From the NCBI GenBank assembly GCA_024138015.1, contig JAMXBB010000002.1, positions 13,802,118-13,866,117 on the forward strand: 64,000 nucleotides of DNA, given 5' to 3'. The stretch is from Lumnitzera littorea. Taxonomy: Eukaryota > Streptophyta > Magnoliopsida > Myrtales > Combretaceae. Each line of letters opens with the position of its first letter. Position 1 is the stretch's first letter. Made by a program: the position numbers and the translations under genes. The notes under the pieces were generated by a model, which did not search any database, was not told the origin of the DNA, and was given only the letters and a program-made list of their open reading frames with translations. This document shows positions 13,084 to 25,391 of this stretch, one piece after another.

Positions 13084-14379
13084 TATAGATACCTAATTTT
13101 TTCTCTCCATTTATTTTATTTATTTATTTATTATTTTTTAAAAAAGGGGTCCGAATTCAAAAATACCAAAAAAAAATTAAGAAACTCAAAAGTATACAAA
13201 AAAACAAAAAAATTTTGAAAAAATGAAAAGATACATAAAATTTAGGAAAAATATATTCTTAGGTCTTAATCTATTTTTAGAATCGTTAGGTCACATAGAA
13301 TGGGTTATCTCATCTTTAGCGTTGGACAAGGTCTATGTGCACACAATTGTTAAAATCGGAGCGGTTTCAAAATTATTTCATTTATTTATTTATTTCTTTT
13401 TTAGCGCATGTGCATTAATTTTAGAGAAGGTCATTTAGGATCGAAGTTAGGTTTAGCATTTTGTTTATTTATTGTTTTCTTTTGTTTGTTTTTTCAAAAA
13501 GAAAAAAGGAGATGTCATAGGATCAAACCAGGTATAAAGACCTAGTCAATTGTAAGTTGGGCTAAAAAGCCTTGAAGGAGCCTAAGCTATGCCCAAGCCC
13601 AGGCGAATGCCTCCGTTTTTTTTTCCACAGAATGCTTAGGGCACATGATACGTGTTAGCCTCTAGCCTCAACTGGCTTTCTTTTTCATTGTGCTTAATTT
13701 GAGGTCATTTTTTACCTCTTTTTCTATATGATTTCACCAAATTAATGATGAAATCGTGTAGATTGAATGGCATATTCTGCATCGACCATCAAAACATGAT
13801 CAAATTCAGATTTTTGAATAGTCAAAATTTGCATTAAAATCACCTTGGAGCTTGATTTTCGAGTTTGAGCATCAATGGTTGATTCAACCATTAATACTAC
13901 TTTCCAAGCTTATGTGAGCTTGGAAAACTATAAACAGCGGTTTTTTAGCTATATTTCCATCATCGATTTTTCATTCTCAACCATGAAGAAACACACATAA
14001 GCTCTCTCTCTCCCTACTCAGTTTGTCACTCCCTCTTTCTCTAGCTTGAGCTTCAAATCAAAGCTTCTCAAGTCAATTTAGTACCACTAACAACTTGCCT
14101 AGACCAAGAGCTTCCAATCCTAACTTCTCTTGCTTGTTGTCGTGGCCTCTAGTAGTGCCACTAAAGAAACCTCAAGCTCCTTTATCAAAAGTCGCGACAA
14201 CCACATTCCATTGCATTAAGCTCTAAACTAACACCACTACGCAATTCACCACCCTAAAAAACCAAAGATCCTATCGCCCATTCAATCCCAGCAACCACCA
14301 CCAACATTACGTAGCCTAGCCATCACCACCACCATTAGCCAAAACTCGAAAACCAAAAATTAGGCTCAACAGCTAGCCA
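13084..14379 (+). repeat. 5' LTR of element NA-1
   Basis: It aligns with 19363-20714, including the blocks taaaatttaggaaaaatat, ggcatattctgcatc and aaaactcgaaaaccaaaaat. The many substitutions and small indels point to an old insertion. Confidence 0.8.
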
Positions 14380-16094
14380 CTTAAACCTTCCGACATTAAA
14401 TTTATTATTCAAAATACCTATGCCAATTTATTCTTTTATTATAAATAATATGTTTTCATTCTTATATTAATTCTTGCATGCAATACATTAGGATATGGGG
14501 GATTATTTATTACATCACGGATGTTAAGTAGATACCATCAGACTTAGGCTGTCTTAGAACCCTAGGATGGGGGGCTATTGTATAGGCTCTAGGTGCGGTA
14601 TAGCGATGTAGCCACCACTTGAGGTCAATTAGGCCACCATACTTAAGCTTCAATGTGATTAATGAACCGTTTTTCCGAAAACGTGTAAAGTCACAAAGCT
14701 TAGACTTTTAGAACTTACCCTAATTGCATACACAAACTTTTAGATTGATAACTAAATAGTAATGGAGCATATTACCAATAAAAGTTCAAAACTCTACTAG
14801 AATGCCACTGTACCATAAAATTACTATGATACACTTTCCTTGCACCACTAATCGTAATTCAATTCTTTGTATAGGATTTTTCAATTGTAAATTTCTCTAT
14901 ATTTTGTATTTTTGTTTATAAACCTTTTTGTAAATATAGAAATTCCTTATAATTTTATATTTATTGTAGTAATTGAATTCCGGTAAAGTCCTAACCTTAA
15001 ATCCTAAACCCTTTTATTGCAACATTTTTATTTAGTCACTGGTTCTTTACATCTACATTTGCATCTACATACCCTCATCCTTTCATGTCTTTATTTATAT
15101 GTAAATATTTGTATTTATTTACTCATGTTTGTAAATAATCTTATCTGCTACCCGTACCATCTTCATAAAAATTGCATTGTTTTTCGAATCTAAAGGTTTC
15201 CCTACATATTGTAAAATAATTTTCATTTGCTTGTAGATTATTTTAACTAGTCTTTATAAAATCTAATTTGGTAAATAGCCTTTGTCACTTTAAAATGAAA
15301 AGAATTAGATTTAGTGTACAAACTTTTTCCCTCTTTGTAAAATTTTAGAATTCACTACTCTATAGATTGTAATAGTTTTCATAGACCCCCTTAACCTTTA
15401 AATTTGTAAATCCTTACCAATTTATCTATATCTCCTCTCCTTCTCAAATTCATAAATCTGAAAAAAAAAAAAAAAAAAAAGTATTCATCTATGTAGAATC
15501 TTACAACTGTAAAATATTTATCTTCTTAAGTTTTCATTAAAAAATAAATCATCTTACCAGTCTTTCCCTTTCCACTAGATTATTCTTACTTCTCTTGCCA
15601 TTAGTTCTCATTTACTCATTTTTCTCAATTAGAAATTATTTATAAATGTCAAGTACCCCATAAAATTTTCTTTTGTAAAATAATTCTTCTCTTTTAATTA
15701 CACTTCTTATAAGTATTATAGGTAATCTTTTAAATACATATAAGTTGCAAATACATTTTTTTTTTTAGTTGACCGTAAATTTTTGAAATGTTTCTTACCT
15801 AAGTTTTTGCTAGTACATAAGAGTATTATAAAAAGTTTTTCAATTAAGTCTATAGACCTAAGATTTTCTCATGTAAATATAACTTACTTATTTATTTTCG
15901 GTATAAGCCTTTCTCTCTTTCTTATTATCTCCTGTAAAAATAATTTGTAAAGTTCCTTTTGATTTCTCTAGCCTTGTAAAATTCACCTTATAAAAAGTTA
16001 AGCTGGTCCTTTTTCTCTTGCATCATAAAGGTATTTTTTTTTTAGAAAAGAAAAAAAAAAGGAAAAAAAGAAAGAAAGAAATGAAGGGTTGTTA
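14380..16094. other. NA-1 leader region, no gene
   Basis: This long AT-rich stretch lies between the 5' LTR and the gag remnant, with many short TTTGTAAA-like motifs and a poly(A) run at 15462-15480. It has no coding signal. A clear primer-binding site after the LTR could not be recognised. Confidence 0.5.
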
Positions 16095-16840
16095 ATGGGT
16101 AAGGATTCTTCTAATTTGGTTCAAATGGCCAATGATAAGATCACCTCTCTAGAAAAAATTATATGTCAAATTGCTTAATAGTTACAAATTTTGTTTTCCA
16201 TAATTGCCGATCTCTTAGTGTCTCAAGATTTAAGCTTAAAAAAGAGTCTTGTCAGTCTAGAAGAAAAAGTGACAACAATACAAAAGAGCATTGTAGATTT
16301 AGAAATAGCAATGGGCCTTGTATTTAGGAGATTTCAACACTTGACTTCCAATACTGATCAAACATTAGTAAGGCCAAACAATGAAAATGACCCAAAAAGA
16401 AAATAGCCAAGGATGAGTGAGAAAAAACAATCCTAAAGGACTCGGAGAGGACAATTCACTCAACTAAGGATCTCAATAACTCAACTCTTTCATCATTAAA
16501 GAAGGCAAAGATCTTAGCTTGTGAAGCCCCTAATCTAAATTATAGACCATAAAGTTTTGACCCAAAAGTTTGATGCAACTATCATATAGGTTAGAAGGGG
16601 CACTCTACTGAAAAATGGTAGAGGTTAAGGAACAAAATTCAAAACCTGAATGATGCTAAGGTTATTTAGCCAGATCTTCAAGAAGTTAGCCTTTCTTTAA
16701 GTCATAAGGGGACTTCAACTAAATCACCTACAGCTCCCAATTTTTTTGAGTCTACCAATACCTTTTCGACAAGCTCATATGTCGTCTTAAATAGTTGGGT
16801 GCTTAAATGGAGCAAGTTAAAGCAAGGGCAAAGAAGAATT
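16095..16840 (+). pseudogene. Degenerate gag of element NA-1
   Basis: From the ATG at 16095 the frame reads a short N-terminal segment, two stops near 16176, then a heptad-like coil (LVSLEEKVTTIQKSIVDLE) at 16240-16310. In another frame near 16574-16670 it reads CNYHIG, a stop, KGHSTEKW and RLRNKIQNLNDAKVI. This matches the zinc-knuckle tail of Tat/Ogre-type gag, with Trp where the last metal-binding Cys is expected. At least four stops and one frameshift make it non-functional. Confidence 0.65.
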
Positions 16841-18727
16841 AAGTTTTTTTTTTAAATAAAGTTTGTAATAGACGTATGTTTTACACAACTTTGTAACTTG
16901 GAATAATATTATCTTCTTGGTTGCCTCTCACTATGGCATCTCAAAGAAAATTTGAAATTGTCTAAGCCATTAAAGTTTACCAAACGAAAATGTCACTAAT
17001 TGAAAGTGTTTAAAATGAAAGGAGGCAAACTAAATCCAAAATACCAACCATAAAATACATACATCTTGAGAGTTGAGTGTAACATTAAAGTGAAGATATC
17101 AAACTTATTCCTTAAAGGAGGTTTATCTTCAATTTGATATGCAAATCAAAGTGATGTTAGGCATTCATTTTTCGTTATCCTAAACACAAAATCCCTTGTC
17201 AATTCCATTGAGCCTTTAAATGGAGTATTTTTAAAACTAATCTCTATCAAGAACCACCATACATTAGGGTAAATAGGAGGTTAGAGGCATTAATCAGGGG
17301 AAAAGGTTATAACTAATCTATGCTTACTTCAATCACATCAATTCAATTGTAATTTTCATCATTAACAACTTATTTCCTTTAAAATGAAAGTGCCTATATC
17401 CTAAACACATACTTTGAATTGCAAGCCAAAAGAAGGAATGATCACCTTTGTCTTAAGTCAAAATGAAAAAGAAAAGAAGAAAGAAAAATAAAGGAGAAAA
17501 AAAAAGGCAAAAAATGAGGAAAAAGAAAAAGGGTAAGAGGAAAAATCAGAAAATTTACTCAAGAAATATATCCATACAAATAAGGCGATCAAATCCAAAA
17601 CTCTAAAGCTTGAAAGGATCGAGGGCACATAAACCCATTCTTGAATTAAGACCCACACTTCAAATAAAGACCCCAAAAGTATAATCAACGTGGTTAAACT
17701 AGACAATTCAGGACAAATATCAAAGAAATTGTAGTACAAAACCAATCTTACAACCCGCCTACAATCCCACCCCTTCTAAAGGCCCTTTTAATTGAAGGAA
17801 ATAACTTATCCTTAGTAAAAATTACTTTAGAAACTAAGGTAAGCACAATTTTAGTTTTACCTATGAGGTTCTTGACTTGCTACCCTGAGTTGAAAAGCGA
17901 TTCTTTCAAAATACCTTATCATTATTATCCATTTTTGAAATTGAAGACCAAAAGCCTATATTATATTGCAGTCCAAAAAAGACTTAACAAATTGATTAAA
18001 ATATATCACTTACAAAATAGATCATAATTTTTGAAATTATAGTCAAGAGTGGAAATTTGAACTGAAAGAAGGTAAACAAGCCCTCTTAGACTAAACTAAT
18101 CAATTATGAGATGTCATTGTCCCTGTGATCACCCCTGGTGACACCGAAAGATCTCTTGCCTAAGTAACTTCAGAAAAGAAGACACCCCTAAAGATAAGAT
18201 TGTCAGGTGATTTGAGCAAAGAAGACCCCCTTAAAGAAGTCCCATATACATGAAGTACCCAAAACCCATTAGCAATTCTCCAAAAAAAAAAAAAAAAAAA
18301 AGAAAAAGAGAAAATGACAAGTTTTTCTTTAAGTTGATTCTAAACTAGTATTTCTATCCACATTAGTCTTTTTACCTAACTTTAACTATGTTTAGCCCTA
18401 GTGTTGAGTCTTGACACTTTCAAGTATTCTGTCCCAACATGAGTCCTACCTTCGTTTATAAATTATCTTCTTCCTACTTGGTCTTAGTGATCATTTTTAT
18501 TAGTTTTGTGATATTCACCCAAATTCAAAGAAAGGGACCCATTTCCTAGTGTCTAATCCAAAATCTATTTTTGTCAATTTAGGAGGCCTTACCCCTAACA
18601 ACCAATTTGGGTGACCATAATAGCTCACTCCCTTTCTTAAATCGACCCTTGAGGTCAAGTTTGTCATTTCCAAGTAAATTGCACAGTTGAGAAATTTTTT
18701 CAAGAAACTTGACCAATTTTTCAATAA

Positions 18728-19065
18728 CTATTAATTTAAGATGGTGTTCAAGTTTTGCTAAAGCCCATCAATCCAAGATGGCGTTCAAATTAAAGCCCAT
18801 TAACTTAAGATAGTGTTATACCCATCAATCCAAGATAATGTTCAAGTTTTTGTTAAAACCCATCAATCTAAGATAACATTCAAGTTTTTGTTAAAGCTCA
18901 TCGATCCAAGATGATGCTATACCCATCAATCTAAGATGGAGTTTGAGTTAAAGCCCATCAATCCAAGATAGAATTTAAGTTAAAACCCATCAATCCAAGA
19001 TGGTGTCGAAGTTACTGTCCATCAATCTAAGATGGTACTCATTTAAGAGACCATCCAACCAAGAT
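18728..19065 (+). repeat. Tandem array next to the NA-1 3' LTR, about 30-38 bp units
   Basis: The phrase 'aaagcccatcaatccaagatgg.gttcaagtt' is repeated about ten times with variation. Some units are shorter ('tatacccatcaatccaagat'). It ends about 300 bases before the 3' LTR. The sequence is non-coding and lies in the zone that corresponds to the 3' untranslated region of plant gypsy elements. Confidence 0.85.
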
Positions 19066-19362
19066 GGCCAATAAAGATTTACTTTGTTTCTTGTTCACTC
19101 TAAAGTAACAATTTTATCGTCCATCCAAGGCAATACCTTTAAGGTTTTACTATTTTCAGGGGTATATTCGTATTCTTTTATTTAATTCTCTTCCTTAAGG
19201 AACTTTTTCTTTTTCTCATCTTCGAAATCCCTAATGAATCAAGTTTAAGATAGTTAGCTGACCATAACACTTCCTAGTATAGTTTATCCTTAAGGCAAAA
19301 ATAATATCTATTTTATCTTTATGGTAAAGTTTTATTCAAACTTCACCACAAATATGGATAGC

Positions 19363-20714
19363 GATAGACACTCAATTTTTACCCTTATTTATTTTATTTT
19401 ATTAATTTGTTTATTTTTAATTTTTTTAAAAAAGGGTCTTAATTCAAAAATATTAAAAAAATAGAAAGCTCAAAAAAATACAAAAAATGAGAAAATACAG
19501 AAAACACAAAAAAAAAAGGAAAGAATACATAAAATTTAGGAAAAATATTTTTTTAGGTCTTAAGCTATTTTTAAAATCATCGGGTCACATGAAACAAGTT
19601 ATCTCATCTTTAGCATTAAATATGGTCTACATGCACACAGCTATTAAAATGGATATGATATTAAAATTATTTTATTTTATTTCTTTCTTTCCTTTTTAGT
19701 GCATGTGCAATAATTTTAGAGAAGGCCATTTAGGATTGAAACTAGATTTAACGTTTTATTTATTTATTTTTTCTTCTTTTTTTTAAAAAAAAGAAAGAAA
19801 GAGAGAAATGTCATAGGATTGGACTAAGTACAAAGACTTGGTTCGTTGTAAGGTAAGCTAAAAAGCCCTAAAGGAGCCTAGGTGTACACCTCCTTTTTTT
19901 TCCACAACGTCCTTCCCCTACATATAAGCATGGAGCACATAGCACGTACGTTATACATAACCACACATCAACCCCTATCTTCTCCTCAATTTGTTCTCGA
20001 TCCTCAAGTTGCTTTCTTCTTCAATGTGCTTAATTTGAACTCATTTTTTACCTCTTTTTCTACACGATTTCATCAAATATGTAGATTGCATGGCATATTC
20101 TGCATCAACCCTCAAAATGCAATTAGATTCGGATTTTTTAATAGTCAAAATTTGCATTAAAATCACCCTAGAGCTTGATTTTTGAGTTTAAGCATCAATG
20201 GAAAATTTGGCCATTGATGCTACTTTCCAAGTTTATATAAGCTTAGAAAACTATAAATAGGGGATTTTTCTCTACATTTCCATCATCAATTTTTCATTCG
20301 CAACCACAAAAATACATACACAAGCTCTCTCTCTCCATATTCGATTTGTCACTCCCTCTCTCTTTAGCTTAAGCTTTGAATCGAAGCTCCTTGAGCCAAT
20401 TTAGCACCACCAACAACTTGCTTAAGCCGAGAGCTTTCAATCCCAAATTCTCTTGCTCATTATCGTAGCCTCTAGTAGCGCTACTAAAGAAACCTCAAGC
20501 TTCTCTATCAAAACCCACACCCATCACCTTAGAACCACTACTTCCATCGCATCAAGCTCCAAACTAACACGACTATACGATTCACCACCTTCGAAAACCG
20601 AAGATCCTATCACCCATTCCACCCTAACAGCTACCGCCAATACCGTACGGCTTAGCCACTACTACCATCGTCGGCCAAAACTCGAAAACCAAAAATCAGG
20701 CTTGACAGCCCTCA
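19363..20714 (+). repeat. 3' LTR of element NA-1
   Basis: This is the partner of 13084-14379. The boundary with copia is sharp at its right end: copia coding (LQGF on the minus strand) resumes within a few bases of CCCTCA at 20714. Open frames inside it (19487-19699, 19882-20160, 20453-20806) differ from the other LTR and are not genes. Confidence 0.8.
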
Positions 20715-21045
20715 ACTATAAAACCTTGCAATTGCTGCATGTAAATTTGTTCTTCAAGCTCACCATGAAGAAAAACTGTCTTGACATCAAGCTATTCAAG
20801 CTCTAAATCAAATGGTGCAACTATGGCAAGCAACACCCGAATGGAGCTATGTTTCACAACAAGAGAGAATATTTCATTAAAGTCTATTCCTTCCCTCTGA
20901 CTAAAACCTTTTACACGTAAGCATGCTTTATAGCAAGCCACTTTAACACCAAGGAATCCTTCCTTCTTCTTGAAGACCCATTTGCAACCAATGATCTTAT
21001 GTCCCTTAAGCAATTTCACTAACTCCTAAGTTTGGCATTGAGTTC
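20715..21045 (-). mobile_element. Ty1/copia retrotransposon, RT N-terminal part, separated by an insertion
   Basis: The minus-strand frame 21019-20792 reads GHKIIGCKWVFKKKEG, GFSQREGIDFNEIFS and LLAIVAPFDLELE. It continues past the listed frame to QLDVKTVFLHGELEEQIYM and LQGF at about 20720. This is the part of copia reverse transcriptase that comes just before the KGKEDHV segment at 13083. The usual TWELV has a TAG for Trp near 21028. Everything upstream (gag, protease, integrase, 5' LTR) is missing, so the element was cut at about 21045. Confidence 0.88.
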
Positions 21046-21379
21046 TCTCTTAATATATTTTGATAATAACAAAAAGGTTAAAATACATCTAATAGGTATA
21101 GTGAGTATGTAGGATATCTTAGAGAAAAGGCAGATTAAGAAGGAGAATAAGTTTGAAAACTGCACTATCAAAATGTAAGCCAAAACATATATCAACAAAA
21201 AAGAAAAATTGTATTAACAATGTATAGATTTGAGATCAAAAGTTATTATTAAGCTAATTTCTGAATAATTTGAATAAGTTAAGTTAAACAAATATTATAG
21301 AAGTCCTAGCTTTACTTTATTAAGCATATATGGGAAATGTACTCAATTTCATTTCACTAAAATTGGATTTAATCCTTGT

Positions 21380-21500
21380 GTTATGGTGGCATATGTATGG
21401 TATGATGAGAAAACATTTATATACAAATTAAGCTTCTTTGTTTTTCTTCTCCCTCCTTTTATTATAGGTGCTAAAACATTTGGCAATTAAGAATAGTTAA
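21380..21500 (-). pseudogene. Detached promoter and leader of reductase copy D
   Basis: This stretch aligns with the promoter regions of copies B (35215-35330) and C (28280-28395), including the TATA at 21416-21423 and the block ggcaattaagaatagttaatgg. No exon 1 follows it. Downstream on the minus strand it runs into about 300 bases of unassigned DNA and then the truncated copia pol at 21045. It is the upstream end of copy D, cut off from its last two exons by deletion and insertion. Confidence 0.7.
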
Positions 21501-22721
21501 TGGGTTAATGGCTACAAAATTAGTACATCTTTCTTTTTAGTAATTAGCACGTAGTAAAAATAGTACATATGATATGTGCAACCAAAATTATCATTTGTGA
21601 AAATGGATGAGACTAATAGGGTAGCCATTTAATCAAGAGGGAGAGAAAAAAAAAATAGCAAGTTAGGATTGAAAATTGAAGCCCAATTGAAAATTGGGTT
21701 ACCTATCCAGCCCCAATTAACTATGGACCTATTGTCCCTTGAAGCTTCAAAATGAAGAGAGAGAGAGAGAGAGAGACCAAATGAGAAAGTCAGAGTTTAT
21801 GAACCTTTAAAAAAAAACTATTAACTAAAGTAAAAAAAGAAGTAAGAATTCATGATTAATATATGATATTAACAAATTTAAGAAAACGAAGTTCAAGTCT
21901 TCTTAGCACTCAGCACATGTATATGGTATATGAATATTGAGGAGTCAACACAATAACATTGATAAAATTACTTATAATCAAATTATCTATTTTTTCTCCT
22001 TTATGTAAATATCATTATTTTATAATATTAATTGAAGAAAAATAACATTTATTTTTAGTGTGCTTATCTCATAATATTTAATTTTTGAACTAAAAAAAAA
22101 AAAAAACCGTAGTTTCATTTGACCTACAAATTATATAAATGGGTTAAATGCCGTGACTTAGTAAGTTGACCTATTTACCCTATAGCTCTCAATGGGTAGT
22201 TGGAAACAAAAATTCTAGCTCACTTATTAAGTGAGCTATAGTAGATTAGCCCATTTAATGAATGAATCAAAGCCAATCGAGATGGATTAATCCATTTAAC
22301 TTATTAGTACAACTCTATCCAAAATGCAATGGTTACGGCTCAAAAATTTATTAGAATTACAAAAGAGCACTAAAAGGAAATTCAAAGACAATTGTTCACA
22401 CACTCATGACAAGAATTTATTTGCCTAGATTGAAAATTGTAGAATTAAGTTGAAACCATATATTGATATGGTCCTTAATGTCAAGCAGCAAAAATGATAA
22501 TCTCTTAATAGGTACAGTTTCGATTCCACATAGATGGAAATGGATCCAAATTAGAAGAAACCATCTTCCACCCATTAATAAATAGAGAAAAAAAACATAT
22601 ATATAAAAGGCCTTTACGATGAATTAATCCTATCTTGATAGGGAAATCTCCTCATGGATACGCAAGTTTCTTCAGTTTTGAACCCTAGAGAGGATATTAC
22701 ACGTATTCTAGCTCTTGCAAT
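21500..22721. repeat. Spacer between reductase copies C and D (duplication unit, second copy)
   Basis: This aligns with the B-C spacer at 28385-29575. A (GA)n run at about 21757-21776 replaces the A-rich tract of the other copy. No coding potential is visible. Together the two spacers show that C and D arose by head-to-tail duplication and not by transposition. Confidence 0.85.
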
Positions 22722-24570
22722 TTATGATTTGACTTGAACAATGACTCTTCCCACATTGGAACTGGAGAATAAAGAGCGTAGACTTTCCAAGAAGCTCCTG
22801 GTCCCATGATAGATTTTGTGTTTGGATTTGATCTTGCCTTGTTTCACATGATCTTGCAAACTCACTAAACCTGTCAAAGTATGGACCTATTAGGAAACCT
22901 TCAAGTCTCACTTGTTTCCCATTGCATTAAAAAAATTCCTGACCCCATCTATCTCCATCCAAACCTGCATAATAAGAACAATTACTATCTCAAAATCAGA
23001 GTGTCAAAATCTTAAATTATAAAATAATGCACTTGTACTACTAAAAAGATATGGGGAATAAAAATTTTCTCAAATTAGTCTCTTATGTAATTATACATTG
23101 GCTAATTTATTATATGACTTCGTGGTAGTTATGACTTGTCTGAAATTTAAGTATCAATACATGGTCATATGAGATAATAAATCAACCTAAAAAAAATTAA
23201 TTGCTATTGTGTGTTGATATAAAAGATCAACTTGATAATATATCGAATAAGAGGTTTTACGGTGTTAACGTTTTCCTAGGGATATAGGTGCAAAGGTTTT
23301 AGGAAATCATTGTAATTAATCCGGATGTACTGGATGTGCAAATGCAATAAACGTACTAACTATTTTAAGATGATAAGAATACTGGAACGGTTACCTTATT
23401 ATACTAAAAAATCATTCCACGGAGGGGGGATCTTCGCACAAAAATTGACGTGGTTGAGGACAGCTTCAATCATTTTACCACCAACATTATTCAGGTATAT
23501 GTCGAATCCATTAGGAAAATACCTGTGGTACAGGGGTTTAAAGTAAAATTATTAAAAACAACATGCCCAATGAAAATAAATTGAGAGCATGTTATATGTG
23601 TTCTTAAAATTACAAAGTTTTATATTAAAATAGCAAAAGTTTGTGTACATGGTTTCACATTATTATTACCGAGTTCCAAAACAACAATACATTTTGATCC
23701 ATTTAAAATTGTTGATAATAAACGGCGTCACAAGTTAATGCTTGCTAACTTTATTAATTCCCTTTAAGGAAAAAAACTATCGTTAGCTCCTTCAGACGTT
23801 TTCTAATTAGAATGCCATTATTCGGTCAATAATGACCGAGATGGGGAGGTAATTAGACATGATTGATAATTTTGATTATCATGAATATGATGCACTTTGT
23901 CCTTAAAAAAAGGTATATAAAAAACAAATATGTAGTCAGGAAAATGATATTTCACTTGCTAAGAGCAGCATCATAATCCGATTCTTTGTTGTAGTTGAAT
24001 TCAGTTTTTATCAGACCCACTTGTGATGTTAAGGCAAGTTAATGGATACAAATTACAATTAAAAATATATTAACCTAATAAGGAGAACGCAAATGGATAA
24101 ATTTTTAAAACCATATGAAGTTTTAAATTTTTTATTTATAATTTTGATACATGATAATAAATATATATTTTTTTTAAAAAACATCAATTACATTTTATCA
24201 AAAATTTTATTAATATTTATATGATACTCGAATTTATATAATATGATAGTATTATCAAAGTGCACTATACCTTCTCGTCGGAACCAGTGCACCCAACAAC
24301 TCGACAACCTTTGAGTTTAGCCAATTGTCCAATAAAATATCCCGACACCACCAGTTGCAGCGGAGATGGAAACGTTGTCCCCTGCTTTAGGGTTTGCTAC
24401 CATTGTAAATGCCCATGCGGTGAAACCAGGTACACCCGTGACAGGTCCATGGTAGATTTGCCGGTATTAATAATATATGTTTGATTAATCTTGAGCAAAA
24501 TCTTCTTCAACTCCGTTGAACATTTCGTTCTGTTCATTCATCCGTACATATATAAAACATAAACCCTAAA

Positions 24571-24597
24571 TCAGAAGAGAGAGAGAGAGAGAGAGAG
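24571..24597. repeat. (GA)n run upstream of exon 3 of pseudogene C
   Basis: This is a simple dinucleotide run. Copy B has a mixed purine stretch in the same intron (32703-32790). Confidence 0.85.
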
Positions 24598-25391
24598 GTG
24601 TCTTTTGATCAATAACCAGAGAGAGGATAAAGAAAATTATCAAACCTATTGAAATCCTAGAAGAGACTTCTAGGTATTCATGTCAGGTTGAAAGATGCAA
24701 TAATCATGGGTCCCTTCAAAATATTTAACGACATTCAAAAATAATCCCAAACCAAGGTATTGATTCTTCAAATTTTTAATGCTTCATTAACAAAATGATT
24801 ATAACACATTCAGATTAACTTATATGTTAAAACACTCATTTGATGAGCATTTGGCCTTTATCCCAACTCCCGTTTCAAAGAATCATTTAATTCAACAATT
24901 AATTTGTATATAAATACTCCGATTCACAACATGAAAACGATATGACTTCCATGGGAAATTTTATTTGATTGAGTAAAATGACTACTTCGAATTGTTGTTA
25001 TTTGATTTGGAACTGTTCTAACTCCGTATATATTTCTATAATTACAGTGTTTTTTAAAGGGATATAGGAAATCATTTTGTCCTGATCTGTTAATCCGAAA
25101 TTTAACATTAAAGAATACTTAGAGTTAATTCGAGTATTATGAGAAGGAATTAAGAAGAATAGTTACCCAAACAACTGAGATAATTTGCCAACTCAATCCC
25201 GGAACCCAGATCGACATTGTATAATATTGGCGAAGATGGAACCACACAATATTGTGCCATTGGGATAGATGGATATATTACAATATCACCTTATTTATAT
25301 TTATCATCTTTTGAACAAATAATTCTTCCAATCCCAAATGCTGTTATGACCTGCCCAAGTGCCAACATCCAATAACCAAGATTAATAATAA

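Larger units (their letters stand above)
13084..20714 (+). mobile_element. Non-autonomous gypsy-type LTR element (NA-1) nested in copia
   Basis: Long direct repeats at about 13084-14379 and 19363-20714 (about 1.3 kb) flank a 5.0-kb interior. Removing the whole block rejoins the copia reverse transcriptase, which fixes the ends to within a few bases. TATA occurs on both sides, but the exact target duplication cannot be read. The interior has a broken gag (16095-16840) but no protease, RT, RNase H or integrase. A Lys/Glu-rich purine tract (17458-17560) and a tandem array (18728-19065) follow. Interior and LTR-start blocks are shared with the element at 37516-51605. The gag form and that element's primer site suggest a non-autonomous Ogre/Tat derivative; that lineage call is inference. 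Confidence 0.82.

Noticed and set aside
20453..20806. A 117-codon plus-strand frame rich in Ser and Thr
   Set aside because: It starts in the NA-1 LTR and runs into antisense copia reverse transcriptase, so it is a composite chance frame.
23325..23546. Plus-strand frame over exon 5 of pseudogene C
   Set aside because: It is an antisense shadow of the reductase exon.
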